Assembly: GCA_964553045.1 (NCBI GenBank)
Contig: CAZKJG010000001.1
Span: 62,001 to 126,000, forward strand
Length of the DNA stretch: 64,000 nt
Direction of reading: 5' to 3'
From: JAWLEP01 sp964553045
GTDB taxonomy: Bacteria; Fermentibacterota; Fermentibacteria; Fermentibacterales; JCC-6
Both the position numbers and the translations under genes were made by a program. Shown one piece after another: positions 33,993 through 41,282 of the stretch; position 1 is the first letter of the stretch; each line of letters opens with the position of its first letter. The notes beneath the pieces are model-generated. The model was given only the letters and a program-made list of their open reading frames with translations. It was not told the DNA's origin and did not search any database.

Positions 33993-34528
33993 CACTGTGC
34001 CTCCCATGCGGTCATGCCGGGCCGGGGCGGCGGCAGCAGCTCCTCGACCCCGCTGTCGTCCCCGGTCCCTTCCAGCAGCCGGTCCGCACCGACCCCAATG
34101 CCGGGGACCTCCCGCCTCCAGACCTGGGAGAGCGGGACCAGGACGAAGCGGCGAAGGTGCATGCGGGGATGCGGGAGCTCCAGCTCGGGCGGGTCCGGCG
34201 CCGCACCCTCCATGAAGAGGATGTCCACGTCAAGCCCCCGCGGGGCTCCCCCCTTTCGCACCGGCGACCCGGCTTCGGCCTCCACCCGCCGGCAGGCTTC
34301 GAGGACTTCTGCCGTGTCCAGAGCCGTCCGGCCCACCATAACGCAGTTGAGGAACCTCGGTCCTTCGGCTCCTCCCCACGGCTCCGTCTCGAAGAGGCCG
34401 GAGAGACGCAGTTCGGAAAGCCCCAGTCCCTCCGCCAGGGACTCAACCGCCCCCCCGATCAGCTCGCGCCTGCGCCCGATGTTCGAGCCCAGTGAGACTC
34501 CCAGCCAGCAGCGGCTTCCGCCGCTCAA
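33989..34528 (-). CDS. folK: 2-amino-4-hydroxy-6-hydroxymethyldihydropteridine pyrophosphokinase
   Basis: 179 residues; pyrophosphorylates the pterin precursor of folate. Motifs LGVSLGSNIGRRREL, PRFLNCVMVGRT, GAPRGLDVDILFM and LPHPRMHLRRFVLVPLSQV are the family signatures. TTG at 34528 overlaps the folB stop (TTGA). The open frame continues upstream but lies within folB and lacks similarity. A Pro-rich C-terminal tail overlaps the kinase gene by four bases. Confidence 0.92.
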   Translation of the reverse strand: MSGGSRCWLGVSLGSNIGRRRELIGGAVESLAEGLGLSELRLSGLFETEPWGGAEGPRFLNCVMVGRTALDTAEVLEACRRVEAEAGSPVRKGGAPRGLDVDILFMEGAAPDPPELELPHPRMHLRRFVLVPLSQVWRREVPGIGVGADRLLEGTGDDSGVEELLPPPRPGMTAWEAQW

Positions 34529-34851
34529 TCCAGCGGCCCCCGGACCAGCGTGTAGCCCACCCGCCGAAGGGGCAGGGCCGCCGGGGGACGCACCTTGCGC
34601 ACCGTAACCGTCCACCACCTGCGGGGCCAGCGGGACAGGAGCAGTTCCGCCGCCCGGGCAGCCAGGTCCTCTACGTATTCGAACTCGCCTCCCTGCATCT
34701 CCTGCAGGCTCTCCACCACCCGGGCGTAGTCCAGCCGCCGGCCGCCGGCCGCCGGCTGCCCGGTGCTCACGTCCAGCTCCACGCTCCTGGAGGAGAGGCG
34801 CTCGCCGGGCAACGCGCCCAGCACGACCCGGAGCTCCAGGCCTTCCAGCAA
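34525..34851 (-). CDS. folB: Dihydroneopterin aldolase
   Basis: 108 residues. LLLEGLELRVVLGALPGERL corresponds to the family N-terminus (usually I-x-x-L-x-x-xGV-x-E), RRLDYARVVESLQEM to the active-site Tyr region, and EYVEDLAARAAELLL and VRKVRPPAALP to the rest. Usual catalytic residues are only partly conserved, so function is assigned by family plus the folK neighbour. TTG at 34851 behind GGAGG; the frame stays open upstream through the dapL end without similarity. Confidence 0.82.
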   Translation of the reverse strand: MLEGLELRVVLGALPGERLSSRSVELDVSTGQPAAGGRRLDYARVVESLQEMQGGEFEYVEDLAARAAELLLSRWPRRWWTVTVRKVRPPAALPLRRVGYTLVRGPLD

Positions 34852-34868
34852 GAGCCGGCCCTCCGCCT

Positions 34869-36077
34869 CTAGCGCTTCGGGGTTACCTTTCTCCACAGGC
34901 TGGAAATCTCCTTCCCCTCCAGTCTGCCCAGAGCCTTGTGAATGCGGTCCTCGGGAATGGTGAGGGCGAATCTCACGTATCCCTCGCCGTAGGTGCCGAA
35001 GCCGCTTCCGGGGGTGACCACTATCCCGGTCCTGGAGATAAGCCTGCGGGCGAAGGCCATGGAGTCGGTCTTCCCGGGAAGGGCCGCCCACACGTAGAAG
35101 GTGCCGGCGGTGTCGCAGAGGTCCCATCCCAGCTTGCCCAGCCCCTCGATCAGGATCTCCCGCCGTCTCCCGTAGGTGCTCAGCATGTCATCCAAGTGGC
35201 CGGAATCCATATCGACCGCGGCGGCCGCCGCCCACTGCACCGCCGTGAACACCCCGGAGTCGAGGTTCTCCTTCACCCCCATGAACGTGTTCACCAGGGC
35301 CGGGGAGCCGGCCATGAACCCCACCCTCCAGCCGGTCATGTTGAAGGTCTTGGAGAAGCTGTGCAGCTCCAGGCAGATGTCGGCGGCGCCCGGCACCTGC
35401 AGGAACGACTGGGGGTTTCGGCCGTCGAATCGTATGTGGCTGTAGGAGTTGTCGCTGACAATCATGATGTCCTCGCGGCGGGCCACCTTCACGATATCCG
35501 CCATCTGCTGCCCGGTCAGGACGGCTCCCGTGGGGTTGTTGGGGTAGTTCAGGAATATCATCCTGGCCCGCTTCAGCACCGAAGGGTTCAGCTCAGCGAG
35601 GTCGGGCAGGAATCCGTTCTCGCGCCGAAGCGGAACGTCCACGGGGGTGGCATCGGCCAGTATGGCCGCCGCCCGGTAGACGGGGTAGCCCGGATTGGGC
35701 ACCAGGACCACGTCACCGGGGTTGCAGAATACCATCGGCAGGTGGGCAAGGCCCTCCTTGGAGCCGATGAGGGCCGAAACGTCAACTCCCTCTCTCACCC
35801 CGAACTCCGCCGACAGCCAGCGCCGGCAGGCGTCCAGGTAGAAGCCGCTTCCGCGGCCGTTCGGGTAGCGGTGGTTCTCCGGCACCTCCAGTGCCTCGGC
35901 GCAGGCCCTTACGACGGGTCCGGGGGTCGGGGTGTCCGGGTCACCGATGCCGAAATCGATCAGATCGACCCCCTTGCGGCGGCTGAGCTCCTTCTGCCTG
36001 TCCAGCTCGGCGAACAGGTAGGGGGGGAGCTTTCCCACCCGCTCGGAGGCGGTGATGAAAGTTCTCCTCTTGTCCAA
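34869..36077 (-). CDS. dapL: LL-diaminopimelate aminotransferase-type class I/II aminotransferase
   Basis: 402-residue PLP enzyme. The start KLPPYLFAELDRQKELSRRK and DLIDFGIGDPDTPTP are typical of the DapL group. FLNYPNNPTGAVLT binds cofactor, SDNSYSHIRF precedes SFSKTFNMTGWRVGF (Schiff-base lysine), and RTGIVVTPGSGFG follows. It likely makes LL-DAP for lysine and peptidoglycan; other aspartate-family aminotransferase roles are possible. TTG at 36077 follows AAGGGAG; the extra upstream frame is not supported. First gene of the long minus-strand run down to manC. Confidence 0.87.
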   Translation of the reverse strand: MDKRRTFITASERVGKLPPYLFAELDRQKELSRRKGVDLIDFGIGDPDTPTPGPVVRACAEALEVPENHRYPNGRGSGFYLDACRRWLSAEFGVREGVDVSALIGSKEGLAHLPMVFCNPGDVVLVPNPGYPVYRAAAILADATPVDVPLRRENGFLPDLAELNPSVLKRARMIFLNYPNNPTGAVLTGQQMADIVKVARREDIMIVSDNSYSHIRFDGRNPQSFLQVPGAADICLELHSFSKTFNMTGWRVGFMAGSPALVNTFMGVKENLDSGVFTAVQWAAAAAVDMDSGHLDDMLSTYGRRREILIEGLGKLGWDLCDTAGTFYVWAALPGKTDSMAFARRLISRTGIVVTPGSGFGTYGEGYVRFALTIPEDRIHKALGRLEGKEISSLWRKVTPKR

Positions 36078-36310
36078 ATCGCTCCCTTCGAATAACCTCG
36101 GAACCTGGGAAGCAGCCGGGTGTTTTGCATTTGCTCGTACAATATACAAAAGCCTGATAACCATGCCCCACGCCGAACGTCAACTTGACCACCATCTGCC
36201 CCTTAGACATAAATGTTCGGCGTACATCATATCTTGCTCGATATTTTCGGCCTCAATAGCCACAGGCCTGCTTCACACCACTTGGTTTCAACTCCAACCG
36301 GAGGAGAGAG

Positions 36311-38758
36311 ATGCGAGCTGCAATCCTCTTGCTCGTTGTGGTGATCTCCATTTCCGCGGCCGAGTGGGTGGACTTCGGAAGCGGCACCGCGCAGTCGGCG
36401 CGGGTGAACGTTCTTGAGGTGACCCCCACAGCTCTGGAGATCGAGGTCTCCGTTCCCGGCGTGACGCTCTCGGAGATCTCCGCCGGCGGCATGGACTTCA
36501 CCGCCGTAGGAGTTCCCGGAGCCACCCCTACCGCGCCGGAGCCGGGATACCCGTCCCTTCCCAAGGCATCCTTCATGGCCGCGGTATCCGAGGGCGGACA
36601 GCCCTCCTGGACCATCATCGACGAGAGCCTAGTGGAGCTGGGCGAGATCAGGCCCTACCCGTTCCAGCCCATTCCGGCGGACAACACCTACGAGAACCCT
36701 CCGTTCACCTACGTGGCGGAAGCCTACGGCCCCGGAGCCGAGGCCTACCAGGATGTCCTCTACGAGGACGCCGGCGTCATGAGGAGCGTTCACCTGGGGC
36801 GCTTCGGCGTGCCCCTGGTCCGCTGGAACGCAGCCACCGGCACGGCCATGGCGGTCCGCAGAATGCGCCTTAGGATCGAGCTGGGCGGCCGGGGGGCCGC
36901 CATCGACCGCCGCCTGTACACGCGGTTCTGGCAGCCCACCATGCGCCAGTGGGTAATCAACCATGAGGCACTCGGCGAGCCCATGGATGACTACGGCTTC
37001 CAGCCCGGCGGCCCCGTGTACGCCCGCACCCCCCGGGAGGCCCGGGACATCGACGGCGCCCACCTGCTCATCATGTCCGGCGACGACTTCGCCGACACCA
37101 TGATCGACGAGTTCGTGGACGCGAAGTGGGAGCAGGGCTTCGCCCCGGCGGTGGTGACTGCGGGCAGCTGGAGCACCACCGAGATAAGGGACTACATCGA
37201 GGAGGCCTACGACACCTGGACCGTACCTCCGAGCTTCGTCCTCTTCGTGGGTGACAGCGGCGACATACCGCCCTACTACGCCAACAGCACCTACAGCGAC
37301 AACCGCTACCTCTGCATGGACAGCGAGCCCGAGGACTACATGCCCGACCTGTTCGGCGGCCGCTTCGTGACACCCACCGACTTCATCGCGAACGTTATCT
37401 ACAAGACAATGAAATGGCAGTACGAGCCCCTGATGGACTCGGACTTCTGGAACAACGGCCTCTGCGCGGGAATGCTTCAGGACAGCTATGGCGGTTCTGA
37501 TGGAGTTGCCGACCGGTGGTTCTGCTTCACCTGCGAGACGGTGCGCGACACCTACCAGGATATCTACGGTAAGACGTTCACCCGTGAGTACGTCACCGAC
37601 AGCAGCCAGCCGGAGCCCTACGAGTACAGGCCCGACCTGCCCAGCGCCGGCCAGCAGGTGCCGTCGGACATAACCTGGGACGGAAGCGCTACCGGCATCA
37701 ACGCCAGGATTAACGAAGGTGTCTTTATCATCCAACACCGCGACCATGGCAGCGTCAGCGGCTGGGCCGACCCGCCCTACTACATCTCCGACCTGGGCGG
37801 CCTCGATAACGGCGACAAGACCCCCATGGTGATGAGCATGAACTGCTCAACGGGCCAGTTCACATCCGACTGCTTCGCCGAGAACTTCTTCCGCATGGAG
37901 GGGGGAGCCGTAGCCGTAGTGGCCGCATCCGCCACCAGCTACAGCTACTTCAACGACTACCTCACATACGGCCTGTACAGAAGCTTCAACGACGAGTACA
38001 CGTCGCCTCCGTTCCTCTATTCGAATCCCGGCGGCAACTACATGGGCGGTCAGGCTGTTGTAGGCGGCAAGATGGAGATGTACATCTCGGCGCCCTTCAA
38101 CCCCTACGGCGGCTGGCAGTCCTATGCCGAGAAGACCTGTGATCTGTTCCACTGGTTCGGTGATCCTACGATGGACATGCGCACTGAGCTGCCAACAGAA
38201 CTAGACGTAACTGCTCCAAGTGAATTAGCCCTGGGAGCATCAAGCGCGTCGTTTACTGTCATGATGTCCAATGCGCCTGTACACGGCGCTCTCATCTGCG
38301 TAAGAAAATCGGACGAGGACAGCATCTACGCAATTGGCACCACGAGTCAGATCGGAGAGTGCTCGGTATCATTCGACTCAATCGGCCATCTCGGTGATAT
38401 GTCCTGGACGGTCAGCGCGCATAATGCATTGCAGGCATCCGGGACAATCACCATAATGGAGACGGGAATAGAGGATCCGGGCCCCGGTAGCATGATCGGA
38501 AGGCCGAGTCCCAACCCGTTCGGTTCGGCCGTGACCATACCAATCAGGCTCGACGCCCCCGCAGAGGTGAATCTCACTATCTACGACGTCACCGGCAGGG
38601 TGGTCAGCGTGGTGCATGAGGGCCAGATGGCGGCGGGAAGCCACCAGCTGGTCTGGAACGGCCGGGCAGGCGGCGTCGCGGCGCCCCAGGGCGTCTACAT
38701 GGCCCGTCTGAGGGTAGGCGATCGAACTTCCGTCTACAAGCTGGTTATCAACAGGTAG
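36311..38758 (+). CDS. Secreted C25 (gingipain-like) cysteine peptidase with C-terminal sorting-type domain
   Basis: 815 residues. Signal peptide (MRAAILLLVVVISISAAE), an N-terminal pro-domain, C25 catalytic core (about 235-620), an Ig-like domain and a FlgD/T9SS-type domain (about 735-815: PSPNPFGSAVTIP, IYDVTGRVVSVV, end YKLVINR). The catalytic His is H479 in QHRDHGS and the Cys is C512 in MSMNCSTGQF. The segment around 38190-38475 has clearly lower G+C and different codon usage from the rest. Followed by a paralogue. Start ATG behind GGAGGAGAG. May be a surface protease or a PorU-like sortase. Confidence 0.85.
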   Translation: MRAAILLLVVVISISAAEWVDFGSGTAQSARVNVLEVTPTALEIEVSVPGVTLSEISAGGMDFTAVGVPGATPTAPEPGYPSLPKASFMAAVSEGGQPSWTIIDESLVELGEIRPYPFQPIPADNTYENPPFTYVAEAYGPGAEAYQDVLYEDAGVMRSVHLGRFGVPLVRWNAATGTAMAVRRMRLRIELGGRGAAIDRRLYTRFWQPTMRQWVINHEALGEPMDDYGFQPGGPVYARTPREARDIDGAHLLIMSGDDFADTMIDEFVDAKWEQGFAPAVVTAGSWSTTEIRDYIEEAYDTWTVPPSFVLFVGDSGDIPPYYANSTYSDNRYLCMDSEPEDYMPDLFGGRFVTPTDFIANVIYKTMKWQYEPLMDSDFWNNGLCAGMLQDSYGGSDGVADRWFCFTCETVRDTYQDIYGKTFTREYVTDSSQPEPYEYRPDLPSAGQQVPSDITWDGSATGINARINEGVFIIQHRDHGSVSGWADPPYYISDLGGLDNGDKTPMVMSMNCSTGQFTSDCFAENFFRMEGGAVAVVAASATSYSYFNDYLTYGLYRSFNDEYTSPPFLYSNPGGNYMGGQAVVGGKMEMYISAPFNPYGGWQSYAEKTCDLFHWFGDPTMDMRTELPTELDVTAPSELALGASSASFTVMMSNAPVHGALICVRKSDEDSIYAIGTTSQIGECSVSFDSIGHLGDMSWTVSAHNALQASGTITIMETGIEDPGPGSMIGRPSPNPFGSAVTIPIRLDAPAEVNLTIYDVTGRVVSVVHEGQMAAGSHQLVWNGRAGGVAAPQGVYMARLRVGDRTSVYKLVINR

Positions 38759-38775
38759 GCGGATTCTTCCGGACC

Positions 38776-38803
38776 GAGGGGGGCGGCGGCCGCCGCCCCC
38801 CTC
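38776..38803 (+). terminator. GC-rich perfect inverted repeat between the two C25 genes
   Basis: GAGGGGGGCGGCG (38776-38788), two bases, exact complement to 38803. No T-run. Lies 17 bases after the first C25 stop. Confidence 0.55.
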
Positions 38804-38826
38804 CTGCGTAAGAGGGGGGTGACATC

Positions 38827-41151
38827 CTGACAGCCGCGATTCTGGCGGCGATCCTGCTGGCCGGCGCCGGCGTTCCGGCGGAGCTCACCGTACTCGAGTC
38901 GGGCCCGCAGGGGGCGACCGTCGTGCTGCGGACCGCCCCGGGGAATGAGGCGGGGCTGACCCCCTGGGCCTCGCAGGCCGGGGCGCCAATGCTGTGGAAG
39001 GCCGGCTTCCTGCTTGCGGTACCCGATGCCGGGCCCATCAGGGTCACTGCGCGGGTTCCGGACACCATCAGCCTGGGCACCGTCACCCCTCCGGCCATGC
39101 CGGACCCCACAGCCGAGGATGTCCGTCCCAGTCGGACTCTTCCGGTACCGGTCAGGCCCCCCTACCCGGACTCCCGGGTCCTGCTGAACCGGGAGGGAAT
39201 TCTGCGGGGTGTGGCCGTTGCCCGGGCAAACGTCATCCCCTACTCCTGGGACCCCGAGACCGGAGAGCTGCTCCACTTTCCCGCGGTAGAGGTCAGATTC
39301 GACTTCGGCGCAAGCCTCGAGCCGCCGCCGAAGAGCGACGGGCCCTTCTTCGACCGTCTGCTGCGGAGCAGGCTGGTCAACGGAGGCCCTCTTTTCCCGA
39401 CCGGAGGCTCCTGGGCCGCCGCCGACCCCGGAGGTCCCGTGCTGCTGACCGATCCCTCGGACCCGGGGAGGGTGGAGGGCGCCGACCTGATGATCATATG
39501 CGGCAACGGACTGATGGAATCGGTTGAGGAACTGGCGGAGACCAGGTACAGGCAGGGCTACCTGACCGTGGTCGTGGACGGCTTCGGCCTGGACGCCCAG
39601 CGAATATCCGAGCTCATACAGCTGGCCTACGACACATGGGATCCCGCCCCCAGCTACGTTCTGCTGGTGGGGGACTCCCAGCTGCTTCCCACCACCTACG
39701 CCGAGTCCACGGGGGTATGGACGGACAACAGGTACGGCTGCGTGGACGGCGACGACTTCATGGCCGACATCTTCTGCGGCCGGCTTCCGGTGGTTGCCGG
39801 GGAGGCGGGATGGGCCACGGACAAGATCATGGCCTGGGAGACCAGCCCACCCGACGACGCCGGCTTCTGGAACCGGGCCCTGCTGGCAACCACCTTCCAG
39901 GACGCCGACGGAAACAACGTCGAGGACCGGTGGTTCTGCTTCACCAGCGAGACCCTGGCCAGAACCCTGACCGATTCGCTGGGAAAGACGGTGACGAGGG
40001 AGTACATACGAACCGGGCAGGCCTCGCCGGATACCCTCTACTACCGTCCCGATCCCCCCTCCACGGGCGAGCCGGTGCCCCAGTGGATGCCCTGGGACGG
40101 CACCGCTGAAGGGATCACTTCGGCCTTCAACCAGGGCGTGTTCCTCGTACAGCACAGGGCCCACGGCTACACGAGTACTTGGGGAGGCCCCTTCTGGGGC
40201 CTGCCAGACCTTCCGGGCCTGACCAACACCGACCGTACGCCCGTGGTGCTCAGCATCAACTGCAACACCGGGAACTTCCGCGAGGAGTGCCTGGCGGAGG
40301 GGCTGGTGGCCATGGAGGGGGGTGCTGTATGCGCCATTGCGGCCACGGGAAGCTCCTACAGCTACTGGAACGAGTACCTGTCCTACGGGATGTACATGGG
40401 ATTCCTGGGAGCCTGCGACTCGCCCCCGGTTACCTACACCACGCAGCAGGGCGCCTACACCGCCGGAGAGGCCCTGCTGGCGGGCAAGCTGGAGATGCAG
40501 GCCTCGGCTCCGGGCTGTCCCTGGCCGGAGGACAAGACGGCGGAGCAGTGGGACCTGTACCACGTTCTGGGAGACCCGGCAATGGACATGCGAACCGCCC
40601 TACCCGCCGCCTGCATCGTCGACGCGCCCGATTCACTGGCCGAGGGCTCAACCCAGGCTTCATTCGGCGTACACCTGGCCTCCGGAGCGCCGGTGGCCGA
40701 CGCCCTGGTATGTCTTCGCAAGCCCGACCAGGGCATCTACGTCCGCGGCTTTACGGACTCGGCGGGAACCGTGGTGCTCTCCTTCGACCCGCTGGAGCAG
40801 CCGACTGAGATGCCCTGGTACGTAAGCGGCCACAACCTCCGGCCCCAGGAGGGAGCCGTCAACTCCACCGGGGTCGTGCCACGGCCCCCCTCCCCCGAGA
40901 CGTCCTTCCGCCTCTTCCCCAACCCCTGCCGCGGCAGCACCACACTGGAGGCCGAGCTTCCCGCTGCGGCCGTCCTGCGTGCTTCGGTCTACGACATGTG
41001 CGGACGGCGGGTACTGCGGGAGTCTTCGGACGGCCCCCACTCCGCGCACGATCTGAAGCTGGACGTCGGCGGGCTCCCATCCGGTGTCTACGTGCTCAGG
41101 GCCGCTGCCGGCGGACGCACATTGTCCACCCGACTGGTGGTATTGCGCTAA
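38827..41151 (+). CDS. Secreted C25 (gingipain-like) cysteine peptidase, paralogue, probable CTG start
   Basis: 774 residues if begun at CTG 38827. This frame is open from the TAA at 38809, and no ATG, GTG or TTG occurs until GTG at 38923, which would cut off the signal peptide (TAAILAAILLAGAGVPA). A strong GGGGGGTGA ribosome site precedes the CTG by four bases. The C25 core matches the upstream gene: YVLLVGDSQLLP, catalytic H446 in QHRAHGY, C479 in SINCNTGNF. The C-terminal FlgD/T9SS-like domain (FPNPCRGSTTLE, VYDMCGRRVL) ends TRLVVLR. Probably exported like its neighbour. Confidence 0.8.
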   Translation: MTAAILAAILLAGAGVPAELTVLESGPQGATVVLRTAPGNEAGLTPWASQAGAPMLWKAGFLLAVPDAGPIRVTARVPDTISLGTVTPPAMPDPTAEDVRPSRTLPVPVRPPYPDSRVLLNREGILRGVAVARANVIPYSWDPETGELLHFPAVEVRFDFGASLEPPPKSDGPFFDRLLRSRLVNGGPLFPTGGSWAAADPGGPVLLTDPSDPGRVEGADLMIICGNGLMESVEELAETRYRQGYLTVVVDGFGLDAQRISELIQLAYDTWDPAPSYVLLVGDSQLLPTTYAESTGVWTDNRYGCVDGDDFMADIFCGRLPVVAGEAGWATDKIMAWETSPPDDAGFWNRALLATTFQDADGNNVEDRWFCFTSETLARTLTDSLGKTVTREYIRTGQASPDTLYYRPDPPSTGEPVPQWMPWDGTAEGITSAFNQGVFLVQHRAHGYTSTWGGPFWGLPDLPGLTNTDRTPVVLSINCNTGNFREECLAEGLVAMEGGAVCAIAATGSSYSYWNEYLSYGMYMGFLGACDSPPVTYTTQQGAYTAGEALLAGKLEMQASAPGCPWPEDKTAEQWDLYHVLGDPAMDMRTALPAACIVDAPDSLAEGSTQASFGVHLASGAPVADALVCLRKPDQGIYVRGFTDSAGTVVLSFDPLEQPTEMPWYVSGHNLRPQEGAVNSTGVVPRPPSPETSFRLFPNPCRGSTTLEAELPAAAVLRASVYDMCGRRVLRESSDGPHSAHDLKLDVGGLPSGVYVLRAAAGGRTLSTRLVVLR

Positions 41152-41225
41152 CGTCGTGTGACCATGCTGCAACGCCTTGCGCAGAGGGCGGAGGTCTCGG
41201 AAGAAGGCGTTCCGTCCGGTGAGGT

Positions 41226-41239
41226 GGGGCTCCGGCCCC
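41226..41239 (+). terminator. Short hairpin after the second C25 gene
   Basis: GGGGC, loop TCCG, GCCCC, then TTCGACCTT. A weak candidate terminator in the 131-base gap before the helicase gene. Confidence 0.35.
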
Positions 41240-41282
41240 TTCGACCTTGCGCCGAACCTGCCCATGTGTGTAGTGTTCGAAG

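Noticed and set aside
36172..36222. CGCCGAAC ... GTTCGGCG inverted repeat in the dapL/C25 spacer
   Set aside because: Only eight to nine pairs across a loop of over 30 bases; too weak to call an operator without comparison.
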